NCBI RefSeq assembly: GCF_933775445.1
Contig: NC_065872.1
Location: forward strand, 22,072,001-22,136,000
Source of the DNA: Argentina anserina
Taxonomy: Eukaryota > Streptophyta > Magnoliopsida > Rosales > Rosaceae
DNA length: 64,000 nt
Direction of reading: 5' to 3'
Below, piece by piece: positions 45,754 through 57,235 of this stretch (the first letter of the stretch is position 1; every line of letters begins with the position of its first letter). The translations under genes were made by a program, and so were the position numbers. Under the pieces are notes generated by a model. That model saw only the letters and a program-made list of their open reading frames with translations. It was not told where the DNA came from and did not search any database.

Positions 45754-46497
45754 TTATTGCGATTGTCAATTCCTTTGTAAATCCCATCCATCTTGTAAAA
45801 TTTATTTATGTATATATGTTGTTAGTTAGTAGCTTCATATGACTGTTACCCTAATCCCTAGCTAAAGAATGATCCCTACTTATTCTTACTACACTGATAG
45901 AGTTTTAAATTGAGAAATCTTATATGCCATGTGCCTAAAGGAAGATATAAAGGTGACTTTGCTCTTTACCAACAATCAGCTTCAATACGCAGTCTCTCAC
46001 CGTTGAGATGAATCCCAAAGAGCAAGAGTAGGCTTCTTCTACAGGGTCATAACCCATCCAATCAAGGTAATTTGGTTATGACCAATCCAACCCTTAAATT
46101 CCACCATTCACCTTAAGGGAACACTGACAATGCCAACATCTCCCCAACAATCATAGATTAGGTCACTAGCCTCCACAACGTACAAAATATCATCGTTGGA
46201 AATCAGATTCAACTTGAATGAAGGAGATTGATTCGAGATTTGTGTGTTACCAGAGGTGGTGCCATAATTTAGCTCCATGGAAGATGAAATAGGGTTCGGC
46301 CATGCCCAATGTTGGGCGGATGGTTATCTTAAAACCAAGGGGAGGAGAGAGCGGAATCACAAATCTTGAAGGAGTTTTTGAGTTTCAGAAAAGTCTAGGG
46401 TACCAAGTGGTACCGATATCACCTGGTGTGTTACCTTCTAATTGGTTCGGGAGGGGCGGACAACTTACATAGGTTACAAAACTTTCAATTTGGAAAG
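45754..46497. other. Intergenic, possible LTR remnant
   Basis: GAATGATCCCTACTTATTCT near 45868 resembles the end region of Athila-like LTRs (compare GAATGATCCATGTTTATTCT near 24444), so an old LTR fragment may be present. No protein text recognised. Confidence 0.35.
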
Positions 46498-46505
46498 TCT
46501 CTCTA

Positions 46506-46507
<2 letters not shown>

Positions 46508-46586
<79 letters not shown>
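46508..46586. repeat. (CT)n microsatellite
   Basis: A pure CT tract of about 78 bp; small overlapping frames here are artefacts of it. Confidence 0.95.
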
Positions 46587-46589
<3 letters not shown>

Positions 46590-47962
46590 GTATTTGATTC
46601 TCTCTCTTTCTCTTTCTTGCATATGTTCAGTCGCGGATTGTTTTAGTGACTCCACGATCTTGAATTCCGGCTTTCGGTTTGTTTTGGTGCCGCCACTAGC
46701 TCGGATTTCGACTTTTGCGACACCATGAAGAAACAAATAGTAGCCTAGAAAGTTAAGTAACAAAAGTTCACTAGAAAATCCACTACTCAAAATAAATTGA
46801 CTTGTTTTTCATATAGACTACGCGTATGAAAGTAGTAGACTATTAATATGATATCCAGCTTGAAGTTTTATTTTTAGTCAACTAATTTTGTATGCTTAAT
46901 CTACATGATTAACAAGTCTTTTGCATGTCTAAAGGCAGACTTTTTGGGAATCAATCATTGAGCATATGTAATATTTCTATTCCCTTCTCTAGAATGGCTT
47001 AATATCCCCTCAATCCTTTGATTTCAATCGGCTTTGTGTGAATCAGGTCAGACTTGGACACAAACATGTTTTGGGGAATCATACCAAATTGCAGTGTTTA
47101 TCCTTCTGTGCTAGGGTTTAGAATTGAGATTGGGGTTTCTGAAATGGGGTTTTTTTTAAGGAAGAGAAGAAGACGCTGAAGAACAAGAGAATGAAGAAGA
47201 AAATAAGATTGAGCAAATAGAGAGAGAGAGAAAGGGTTATGAAGAAAATAGTTTAAGAGAGAAAGAGAGGGGCCAGCTCGTTTTAAATTCAATATATTAT
47301 AGTATGCAAGCAATGTGTGTGGTATCGGTACCACTTGATACAAAAAGGGATCCCTTGAGTTTTTGTACAACACATCAAATGTTTGGTATCTCAATTCCAA
47401 TTAAATAGTCTTGCTACAAGTCCATCGAAAGACTATTTTATCACAGATTAACGTATAAGATTATTTTTATCACTACTTAACATGTGACTTTTAGCTCGAT
47501 TTGATGTAAAAATCTATGAAAATCTAGTGCTTTTGTTTACTCTGTATTGTTTTCAAAGTGTTGTTGCTGAATAAAAGTGTTTAGATTCTTATTCTGCTAA
47601 TCTATTTCTGATTTCTTTTTATCTAAATACATACTTTTTAGAGTAAATTAGTACAACTCAAAAAAAGAAAAAGAACAAAAAACATTAACTTGACGAATGA
47701 AATGGGCCTCGAGATATATAGGAGGTTGCCGACGTTTTTTGTACTTGCACAGTGTGTAGTTGTTAGCTTGTGTGTTTTGCATGGTCGCAAAAGGAGCCTA
47801 TGTTGATATTTATCGTTAGTGGTGAACACTAGTCTCTGTGTAGAGCACGAGTTGCTATCCAACAACAACAGAAGACTCCTCTCAACTGTTGCTTAACGCC
47901 AACCCTTCTCTTCTTCTTCTTCTTCTTCTTCTTCACAATTTCTTTCCCTCCCACAAAGCTTC
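46587..47962 (+). promoter_or_regulatory. Upstream region of the ARM-repeat gene
   Basis: AT-rich intergenic DNA without protein text. A (TTC)n tract at about 47906-47934 sits about 30 bp before the start codon and would fall in the 5' leader; pyrimidine-rich leaders are common in plants. No single TATA box stands out. Confidence 0.4.
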
Positions 47963-50380
47963 ATGGAATCCCACTCCGACCCTCTCTCCCCATCCGTCCG
48001 TCGGGGGCTGCAACTAATCCAATCGGACGACCACGCTTTGAAGCTCGAGGGTGCCCAGGAGATCCGACGGCTCACCAAGACCTCGCAGAGGTGTCGCCGC
48101 CAACTCTCCGACTCCGTTGCCCCACTCGTCTCCATGCTCCGTGTTCATGACTCGCCCGACTCTCATCAGTCTGCCCTCCTCGCTCTCCTCAACCTCGCCG
48201 TCAAGGATGAGTCGTACGTTTAATTCCCACCCCCTTCATTTCTTATTTTCTTTGAAGAATTTCTTGGAACCAATTGATATTTTCTTGAGAGATTTTTATC
48301 TCGATTGTTTTCTGTTTTTTTTTTTTAATTTTGATTGGCTCAAGATCTGATTTTGATTCAGTCTGTATATTATGCTGACAATTCTTAGATGCTCAGATTT
48401 TCATTGCTAACAGTTTATATTGCCAACATGTCTGATTACCGGTACTTTGAACATGTAATAAAAGATGCAATATGCATATAATATGCTAACAAGTATGACC
48501 CAATTGTTGGGTGCCTGCAAAAATCTAAAAAACTAAAGTGAATTCCACCACATGATTAAAGAACATTCTTTTTCATTTTTAATACTGGCAACTGAACTAC
48601 ATACCAGAAAGGGATTAAAGATGAGTGGAAGGGAAATACAGGGAGCTTGCTTTATGATAGACTTGTTTAAAAAGGAATTCAATGCCCATAGGATTTGAAG
48701 GTGGTTGATCTTTTGGGGTTCTTACTCCATCTTTTTTCCTCTTTCTTTTAATCTTGTGTCTCAAGTTATCTATTAGAATGAAGCAATTTTGATTGGTGAG
48801 CAAGGGTACCTAACAAAACTTTTTTCAGATGTGGTCCTCTTTTTTTCTTTCCTAATCATCTTCATTTTTTAGCATGTGTATTTGTTTCTTAATGTGTTTC
48901 TTGATTCAAACATTGATAATTATCATTTGACTGTTATTTTAGCAATTAAATTGGATCCAAGCAATCTGAGAAATAAGGGTATATTTTGAATTTTTTTTTA
49001 GATTGTGCCATGACATTATGTATTAGGTGTCAGCTAGCTTACAGCTTTTTGTTAATATGGTAACTTGAATTTCATGCCAACTAACTCATTGTGACATTGA
49101 GTTTCTTATTAAACCAGTGCCTTGTAAATACACTCGTGGCTTGTCCGTAAATTTTACTGTCCTTGTTTCACTTTGTAGCTGCTATATGAATTTTACTGTA
49201 ACTTATTCGAGTCCAGAGAATATTAATTCATTGTGTTCAAGTGTGTGCTAATGCTCTGTTAAAACTTCTGGTGCCTTTAACGTATTGTAAAATTCCATAC
49301 TCAAGTAGATGATTCCTATGTTGGACATCTATATTAGATTATAAGCCTGAGTAATCATGGATTCAAGGATAGCCAATTCAGTGGATGGAAATTTTTTCAG
49401 TATGACGCTGAGTTGATATATTATATGGAATAGGTTTTTGGGTACATTCTGTTTAGTACTTTAGTTGCATTTTGTTTTATTGGGGCAATAACTATTTAGC
49501 TTTCTATTTTGATATTTTATCTTACAGGAACAAGATAAAGATTGTGGAAGCTGGTGCTTTAGAACCGATTATTACTTTCCTTCGGTCAGAAAATTCCAAT
49601 CTGCAGGAGTCTGCAACTGCATCTCTACTCACCTTGTCGGCTTCTGCCTCCAACAAGCCAGTCATTAGTGGCTGTGGTGCCATTCCTCTTCTTGTTGAAA
49701 TCCTTAGAGATGGAACCCCACAAGCCAAAGTTGATTCTGTAATGGCACTTTCCAATCTCTCAACCTACCCAATTAACCTTAGCATCATTCTTGAAGCGAA
49801 ACCAGTTCCTTGTATAATTAAGTTGTTAAAAACTTGCAAAAAATCTTCAAAGACAGCTGAAAAATGCTGTGCTCTGATAGAATCTTTAATGGCCTTTGAT
49901 GAGGGCAGAACTGCCATGACGTCTGAAGAAGGTGGAGTGCTTGCAGTTATTGAGATGCTTGAAAGTGGATCACTTCAAAGTCGAGAGCATGCTGTTGGTG
50001 CTCTACTAACAATGTGTCAAAGTGATCGATGCAAATATAGAGAAGCACTCCTTAAAGAAGGGGTAATCCCTGGACTTCTTGAGCTCACTGTTCAAGGAAC
50101 AGCCAAGTCTCAGTCGAAAGCACAGACACTTCTGCGATTACTGAGGGAGTCCCCATACCCACGATCTGAGCTTGAACCAGACACACTGGAAAATATCGTG
50201 TGCAACATTATTTCTCAGATCGATGGTGATGATCAGTCAGGCAAAGCAAAGAAGATGCTAGCCGAGATGGTTCAAGTTAGCATGGAACAGAGCTTGAGAC
50301 ATTTACAGCAAAGGGCTCTGGTATGCACACCAACTGATCTTCCTATCAATACTTGTACCTCTGAGGTTTCCTTAAAATGA
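47963..50380 (+). CDS. Armadillo-repeat protein, PUB4-like family without U-box
   Basis: Two exons, 47963-48213 and 49528-50380, joined by a 1314-bp GT-AG intron in phase 2 (TC plus G gives Ser), make 367 aa. There is no U-box; armadillo repeats fill the protein: LKLEGAQEIRRLTK, ALLALLNLAV, KIVEAGALEPIITFL, NLQESATASLLTLSA, CGAIPLLVEILRDGTPQAKV, DSVMALSNLST, KTAEKCCALIESLM, SREHAVGALLTMCQSD and EGVIPGLLELTVQGT. The C-terminal LQQRALVCTPTDLPI...EVSLK is conserved in this family as I recall it (Arabidopsis At3g01400-like). ARM repeats bind protein partners, and relatives are cytosolic or nuclear. Molecular function is not established. The ATG at 47963 is the first in frame and gives the expected N-terminus. 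Length agrees with the family (about 355 aa). Confidence 0.93.
48214..49527 (+). other. Intron of the ARM-repeat gene
   Basis: 1314 bp, T-rich, donor GTACGT, acceptor TCTTACAG. No embedded transposon or RNA gene recognised. Confidence 0.8.
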
Positions 50381-50529
50381 CCAATTTGACCGATCAGCTT
50401 AGCTTTGTTAGATATTGTACTATGAGATAAACTTTACGTGAGCCAGAGAAAACAAAAAATACAGAAACAGGAAAAAAAAAGAAAAAAAAAGGAAATACCA
50501 CGGAAAAAAGCAAGAAAGAATGTAAAGAT

Positions 50530-50830
50530 GATGCCAGTCCAGGCCATTGTTGTGATGTCAAGTGATTGGTGAGTTTCAATAAAGTGGAACCATGTATGGC
50601 TTGATAGATCGTTATAGTTGTTCTGTAAAGAAAATGTTCTATCTGATAATGTAATATCATAGGGTAGCCCTGTGAGAAACTTATTGTAACAGGAAAATAT
50701 ATTTTATCGTTTAAATCAAGCCAGTCCAGGCTGTTGTGTAATGTCGTCGGGCGACTGGTAACTGTCAATAAACTGGAGAATGTATGAGGTATTTTAATAG
50801 TTGGTGTGTAAAGAAAACTGGTGTTTAAGA
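50530..50830 (+). repeat. Duplicated 3' UTR/poly(A) segment of the ARM-repeat gene
   Basis: GCCAGTCCAGGCCATTGTTG at 50533 recurs as GCCAGTCCAGGCTGTTGTGT at 50720, and each copy continues through a TTTCAATAAAGTGGA or GTCAATAAACTGGA phrase to a TGTAAAGAAAA end. The period is about 187 bp. Each copy has its own AATAAA signal (50578-50583 and 50767-50772). Confidence 0.75.
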
Positions 50831-52665
50831 TTACGATATATATTGAAAGCTTTTTTTCTATACTAGCTTGTCAGATGTTGGTTTCTCAGTAAATTAGACC
50901 TGGCTTCATTTTTGAAAAAGGATGCCTACGTGTTAAGTGGTTATCCTAACAGGGTAAGAGGAACTCCAATTTCAGAAAGCACTTTGAGATGCAACAGGTA
51001 AACCTTTGCGTTTTCATTGAGCTATTAGACGTTTTGATGTGTTTCCCAGAAATTCTTTTATGGTGTGATGTTTCCTACCAATGCTACCATGATATTTGAG
51101 GTTTTTCTAAACTCCTAGATCCTCTTAATCCTTATATTTTGTCTAAGCTTCATGTTTTCAATCCTTATCCTCTCTCTCTTTTTATTTCTCGAAAGGTTTT
51201 TCCTCCTTTATGCTTCACATCAAGGTTCCTGTGGGCTTTGAAGTATCTTGTTTTGTCTTCAAGCGTCATTAGCGGAGAATTTTCTCCTTTGTAACCCTCC
51301 ACGTTTTCCATTTGAGGGATCATTTCTGTTTGCCTATTTTAAAGAATCACTTGTGGGACTTGATTATTGATAACATGTCCATAGTAACTGTTTAGTTTAA
51401 ATTCTTAATGATTATATTACTTATGTAAATTTTGAGCTAAATCTACCAAACTAGATGATGTCAATAGACGAGCGAAATCTTTCATACGTGAATTGTTTAT
51501 GTTTTTTTAAGGCATAGTCAAGATATTTAATAGATTAGTAAACCTGAAAGGGAATAAGACACCTTTTTTAGTCGAAAATAAGAAACTCTAGAGTGACTAT
51601 TAAAACACCGGCCTAGATGTAACTAGATTTCAATAGGCTTAGGCCACATAAACCAAAAGTTGGTGAAGTGGCTCTAGGCTGAAAATAAGTGTAAATGGAT
51701 AAATACTAGATAAAAACTGTTGGAATTGAGAAATTTCACATACAAAATAGTGACATATCAAATATAACTTACAAGCGGATGGATAGTACCACCAAATACA
51801 TCTAAGGTGGTTAAGTTGGAACATTATAAGTACAGTTGATTTACATGTCATGTCTGTACGGTTTAACATAAACAGTGCAGCTAGGCATGAGAGCTCTGGT
51901 AGGGTTTTTCCTTAGCAACACCTAGATTATTTTGATCGTAAGGAGTTGGTTTATCTAATCTTCTTGGCTATTTGGTTGAGATCGGAGACGGTAGAGAGAT
52001 CTACTAGCCCTCGAAATCATTGGATTGAAGTATGATCTCATTTCTTTGTTTTAAATTTTAGCGTCCTTGTCGAAGGAAGCGGGGATTGAAGTCACGGCCT
52101 TCGGTTTTGGGTCTGGTGTCATTTGACCTGATTAAGGTTTTAGGATTCGTGTTCGGATTTTTGCTTCTTCTTGGCCCTTGGGATGCCCCCTACTATCTAT
52201 GGTCCTGGCCTTAAAGTCTTGTATGAGATTTTTTAGTCCGTTATAAGTTAGGCATAGTCTAACACTTCTTAATTTTTTCATTAATTGTCCAAGGTCTAAT
52301 TCTATGGTTTTTGACATTGAATAGGTTGATTGCTTAGTATTGGACTTAACTTGATAGGTTTTGTTTTGCAGAAGTTAATTTTTGCATTTACCCGCGTGCG
52401 CATCTTTAGTTCATGTTGGTTTCTTTTTCTGGTGAGCAATACTTTGTTAGAAGATAAAAAAAAATAATAATAATAATAAACAAGTGCATAGTTATGAACA
52501 AGACGAGATAGAATTGCAGTAACTTGTTTACCTTACATGAGGTAGTTTAAAAGACTAGCTAGCTAGACCATACGTACTGGTGAGAACAAGCAAAAACAGA
52601 TGGCTAAAGTATATAAAGGAACAGAAACAACCCAGCTAGATAGCTAGCTTAAATTACAATGTTTA

Positions 52666-52666
<1 letters not shown>
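50831..52666. other. Intergenic, no feature recognised
   Basis: AT-rich. CCTAACAGGGTAAGAGGAAC...ATGCAACAGGTAAAC near 50945-51005 has exon-like splice ends and might be an untranslated 3' exon, but there is no protein text. The stretch 51950-52330 is less AT-rich and may be old repeat DNA. Confidence 0.35.

Positions 52667-52710
<44 letters not shown>
52667..52710. repeat. (AT)n microsatellite
   Basis: A 44-bp AT dinucleotide tract 15 bp beyond the stop codon of the proline-rich gene. Confidence 0.95.
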
Positions 52711-52711
<1 letters not shown>

Positions 52712-52724
52712 GAGATTAAATAAT

Positions 52725-53258
52725 TTAGAGTATCATGCCCCCAAAAACCATGAGCAAGATGAGGAACAAGCCAGGTAGCAACGTGATAATCACATTTGGA
52801 TATGGTGGAGGAGCAGCAGCAGAGTAAAAATCATAGGAATACGATGATCCATAAGTATCTGATTTGTACAAATCACCTGGAATACCCGTCACATAAGTGA
52901 ACCTTGGAGGCGGCGGCGCCAATAATACCGGGACTGCAGGTAAAGCCGGGGTGCAACTAGTGGTCATTGGTGGCGGAGGCGGTGGGGGTGGTGGTGGAAG
53001 CTGCTGACAAGGGTTTACACAAGGGCATGTTCCACATTTAATTTCTCCAGTAGTAATTGAAGTGTCGGTTTCTTCTTTCGGAAGAGCAGATGAAACTTTC
53101 ACAGTTTGTTTTTGGAGATGCTTTCCATCAAAAGTGACAGTGACTCCAGTTGAATTGCCAGGAACTGAAATAGACAAGATGACCAGCAGCAGGGTAACTG
53201 CAAGTGGTGGAGAGTGCTTCCAACTTCGTAGAGGCAATGCCATTGATGGATCGATCAA
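52725..53258 (-). CDS. Small secreted proline-rich protein with CGTCPC motif
   Basis: A single-exon 177-aa frame. Residues 17-34 (HSPPLAVTLLLVILSISV) are a signal peptide with likely cleavage after GNS. IKCGTCPCVNPCQQ (residues 73-86) precedes ten consecutive prolines, then a second proline tract APPPPRFTYVTGIPGDLY, a Tyr/Ser-rich part and a C-terminal hydrophobic segment (NVIITLLPGLFLILLMVFGG) suited to a GPI-anchor signal or membrane span. This layout is that of small plant hydroxyproline-rich cell-surface proteins; its function is unknown to me. Either the Met at 53258 or the one at 53243 (MALPLRSW) could start it; the second gives a more compact signal peptide. The host frame looks intact. 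Confidence 0.8.
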   Translation of the reverse strand: MIDPSMALPLRSWKHSPPLAVTLLLVILSISVPGNSTGVTVTFDGKHLQKQTVKVSSALPKEETDTSITTGEIKCGTCPCVNPCQQLPPPPPPPPPPMTTSCTPALPAVPVLLAPPPPRFTYVTGIPGDLYKSDTYGSSYSYDFYSAAAPPPYPNVIITLLPGLFLILLMVFGGMIL

Positions 53259-54159
53259 GTTAATTTCCTCTAAAAGCTGAAATGGTCGTAATAGATGAGG
53301 AGAAAATCTCTCGAGGTACTTAGCTTAGGTAGAAGAGTAGCGTACGTACTAGCAATGGCAATACTGGGTGGTTGTTTAGGGTGGATATGTGGATCGATGC
53401 TTCACTAGCTAGTGGGTACCTTTAGCTTGTGGCTTAGAAAGAGCTTGTGGCTTAAGTTTGGGGGGAGCTGAATGGAATTGCTATAAAGGCACAACTCACC
53501 GCCACCTTATTAGGTAATCAGTTATGAGTGTTGAGCAACGAAAGCGATCGAGAGAGAGAGGGACGTACTTGATCTTGTTCATAATCATTTTTAGCATGAG
53601 AGAGCCCCTAATTAATACTGATCGAAGCTATATCTATAAAAGAGTAAATACATATTCATGTATAGTATTTCGTATCATATATCATACCTCATCGATAATC
53701 ATATCAAACGCTGGCTACTCGCCTTTGAAAGCGAATTGCATGTGGAAGTTGTAAATGCATACATAACCATGACATGATCGAGAGGTCCCCTGTAGCTAGC
53801 TCTTTAATCTTCTTCTTTTTTTCTTGACCTTTTCTTTTCGATCTACCTGTTCATGTTTTCGATCAATTAATCATTCACCTAGCTAACTACACAATCAGCT
53901 ATCGGCTCTCGTAACATTGATAGCATATAAAGAACATAAATATGAAAATAATAATTAATCAAGAATATATCCTAAACAGGAATAGAGAGAAAGCATAAAT
54001 AAAGTTCCCCGTTAATGGCTTTTACAGTTTTGCTTGAGGTCCCTGATAACAGAGCATGCATGTTAATTAACAAAAAGATGCATGCATGCTAGCTTCATAG
54101 TCACGAATAAATGGCTTGGTGGCTAGCATATATTCTTCCACTTTGGGCATGATATAAAT

Positions 54160-54202
<43 letters not shown>

Positions 54203-54926
54203 TCGATTCGATCATCAGCAAACTTTCTGATGATCTGAGAAGCACTTCAATGCGATCAATATGCTAGCGTCTGGCGATGAGGAGTTAAAGTCGATAATAT
54301 TCCAAAAGCAGAACACAGGCTATATATGCATGGTTACAATATTTACAATAAAAGAAGAGAATCATATACCCCTTCATCGAAGTCGACCAGTTTACTTGAT
54401 TTCTTTTCATTCTCCCCACTTCACACCTCCGGTGATTGTCGAAACTCGAAAGAAAGAAGCCAAAAACAGAGTGAGAATTCTCTTTGCGCGCAAGCCATAT
54501 CATAATTTGCAAAATGAACAGGTTACTACATAAGAAAATCGAATATAAAAAAGATAGGACTCAAGTTGGACATGAAACTAAAACCCTTGGAAAAAATTAA
54601 CAAAATAAAAAGGCAAAATAAAAAGATAGTAAGCAAATATATAATTATAGCTGATTGCATTAAGATCAGGACGCACAAAGAATTCCAATCCCGGGCAGGG
54701 TAACGGTCAAGTTAGTCAAGTTTCTTCTATTAAATTGTTGGAATGTTACACCTGCATATAGTGGGTATACTTTGACAAGTTAGTGAGTTATATATCTACA
54801 TACTTTTAAACCCCATCTTTGTACGCATATATTCGTTGTTAAATATTATTGTAAATTAATTTATAACCTAAGGATACACCTGTGTTTTCAAACACCTTTC
54901 GGCTGACAAACCTATAACCTTAAGAA
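53259..54926. other. Upstream region of the proline-rich gene and intergenic DNA
   Basis: The first few hundred bases should hold the minus-strand promoter; a TTTATAG-like element lies near 53482-53489. Further right there is no protein text. (TA)n occurs at 54163-54200. Confidence 0.4.
54163..54200. repeat. (TA)n microsatellite
   Basis: A 38-bp TA dinucleotide tract. Confidence 0.95.
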
Positions 54927-55124
54927 TGTTAAAGAAAAAACATTATTTCCTTATTAGTGTGCATTCATCAAAGTAATTGATAGAGACAATTGATATGAAT
55001 TATGTAACAGATCAATTCTCATTCATTGTCATTAAACTAATTGATATCTTTCCATGTAATATTTCCCCTATATAAAGGGGGTTCGTAATAATACAAGTAG
55101 ACCAATTCAGTTTTCACTTTTACA
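54927..55124 (+). repeat. Copia element 5' LTR
   Basis: 198 bp with TATA box TATATAAA at 55069-55076. Confidence 0.95.
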
Positions 55125-55137
55125 CGTTATCAGCACG
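55125..55137 (+). promoter_or_regulatory. Primer-binding site
   Basis: CGTTATCAGCACG abuts the 5' LTR. The TATCAGC core is typical of plant copia priming by part of tRNA-iMet. Confidence 0.7.
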
Positions 55138-55207
55138 TTAGCTTTGCTCTGAATATTCTGGCCAAAACACACAAAAACAAAAACAAAAACCAAAAAACAA
55201 TTGAAAA

Positions 55208-55567
55208 CCCTAGTTTTTTTTTCCCGTCGCTGCCCCCTCCCTGTCGCCGCTCCATAGCGGCATCTGCGCCTCCGATCGGCGTGACCAAACGCTCGCCTCC
55301 GATCGGCGAGACCAGCAGCCCAGATCGGTACGGCTCACACCCCGCTCCCGCCGCGAGCTAGCCTCTCCTCCCGGCCCCGACATCGCCTCCGACGCCGACC
55401 CCCGATCTCCGACGCGACAGGACACACGCTGCAAGCAAGATCGGCGACGCGACCTCCGATCCGAGATCTCCAATTCGCGATCCGCGATCTCCGACTTGCG
55501 ACTCGAAACCCGCGACCCGTGACCCGCGCCCCATGACCCGCGAACTCCGACCCGCGACCCGTTTCGA
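55208..55567 (+). other. GC-rich, CpG-rich untranslated leader
   Basis: About 360 bp of strongly GC-rich DNA in an otherwise AT-rich window. It holds many short direct repeats of GATCTCCGAC, CTCCGATCGGCG and GACCCGCGACCCG. Minus-strand frames through it are arginine- and serine-rich and not credible proteins. It lies between primer site and gag. Confidence 0.8.
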
Positions 55568-56160
55568 AAAAAAAACTGAAATATTTACCATTCTGGTAAA
55601 TCAAGGTTAGTTTTTTTTATATAATTTTTGTTTGTTTGTTTTTTGGTAATTTATCGTAATCATTTCCTTTTATTATTTTCGAAATTTAATTAGTAAATGT
55701 GAAAGTTGGTTACTGCTTTTTTTTTTACCATATGTGTTATTTATTTTAAAGTACGTAAATATGCATGTCTACAAGATGATTTGTTTGTCGGGTTTACTAC
55801 ACGCGGATATGCTATGTTGTAATGTTTTCAATTATGCATGGTAAATTTAAGACATTATTATATATATTTTTTACGATTATGGCATATTTGATCAATGTGT
55901 TATACTTTATAACGTGCTTAAGAATTAAATATATGTCTGTTTCATAGGTTCTTAACATCAATCTTATTATTATTAGCACGACTTATATATTATTTTCATG
56001 ATAATGAAAATCATGTGCTTTACAAAGTTTTATAAAGTAATTATGTGATAAAGCATTTTCACAAAAAGCATCGAAAGAAAATATGTGACCACCATGAAAT
56101 TTGGTCTCGAAATCCAATGCACACTCTTGGAAATAAATAAACATTTACTCTTGTTTTTGT

Positions 56161-57235
56161 AGATGGCTGACCAAACTCGACCCGAATTCGCCATTTTGGA
56201 CTAAGAAGGAATTGAGTACCATCGTTGGGTTTCTGATGTTGAAACCAAGTTTGTGTGAAAGGACTACACAACCACCATTTATCCTCCCACCGACAAAAAA
56301 GATGAACCGTCGGCAAAAACTAAAGCCTATGCCCTAATGTTCTTGAGGCGGCATATTGATCAATGCTTGGTATGGGAGTACCTTCAGTTGAAAACACCCA
56401 AAGAATTGTGGGATGCCCTAAATGGACGTTTTGGGAATATTCATGACACTTTGCTCCCAGAATTAATTGTCCAGTGGAATGAAATCCGCTTACTTGACTA
56501 CAAAAGGGTTAATGACTTCAGCAGTGATATCTAGCGCCTGAAAGCACGTCTCAATTTTTGTGGGAAGGAACTCACGGAAGATGATATGATCCAGAAAACT
56601 CTATCCACCTTCCCTACTTCGACCCTTATACTAGCGAACTAGTATAGGTTGGAGTATGACAACAAAAGAATCACTATCTTCCATAAATTGATCACCATGT
56701 TGCAAGTATCTGAGCGTCATGATCAAGTTCTTCTGAACAATAATGTCAGACCTATTGGGACAAAGAAAATTCCCGAGGCTAACTATGGCAAGGTGAAGGA
56801 TGGAAAGAACTATAAAGTAAAGGGGATTGGACGTGCTGACCCTTACACACGTGGGGGCAATACCCCACGTGGAAAAGGATATGGAGGCCGTAGTATGGGC
56901 CGTGGACGTCCTCCCAATGTATGGCACAGAGATGGTGCTGCAGGTCCTAGTGGCCATGGTGGCACTGGACCTAGTGATCACAAAGTGCAAAAGGCACCGA
57001 AAAACCCCCAAGCAAAAAGGGAAAGAGTTGGGAATTAACCTTGCTATAGGTGTGGAGACACTGCTCATTGGTATAAGAACTACCAAGCAAGTAACAGAGT
57101 AGCAGCCAATTACAAGAGGTATAGAGAGTCTAGAGAACAAGAGGCTCACTATATGGAGGAAGAAGGTCCTGAACCTAATGTCAACCTCACAATCTCAGAC
57201 TTTAATGGCAAGATGGACCATGCCAGTCAAGCGAT
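56161..57235 (+). pseudogene. Copia gag
   Basis: It starts MADQTRPEFAILD at 56161, then a stop. The UBN2-type capsid part shows YHRWVSDVETKF, LRRHIDQCLVWEYLQLKTP and ELWDALNGRFGNIH, stops, then EYDNKRITIFHKLITMLQVS. A Gly/Arg-rich region (56830-56960) precedes the zinc knuckle CYRCGDTAHWYKNYQ near 57040, where the fourth ligand expected to be Cys is Tyr. There are stops at 56200, 56254, 56533, 56640 and 57038. Confidence 0.88.

Noticed and set aside
45860..45960. Another Athila-like LTR
   Set aside because: Only a phrase of about 25 bases resembles the end region; no LTR ends or target duplication were found, so it is mentioned only as a possible remnant.
46426..46790. Open frames of repeated Ser-Leu or Arg-Glu on both strands
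   Set aside because: They are translations of the CT microsatellite and have no independent support.
50940..51005. Third coding exon of the ARM-repeat gene
   Set aside because: The conserved C-terminus and stop are already in exon 2; the segment has splice-like ends but no protein similarity.
51950..52330. Minus-strand 61-residue frame as a gene or LINE piece
   Set aside because: No recognisable domain or conserved motif; composition alone is not enough.
55210..55604. Minus-strand frames of 77-89 residues rich in Arg, Gly and Ser
   Set aside because: They are shadows of the GC-rich leader repeats inside a plus-strand copia element.
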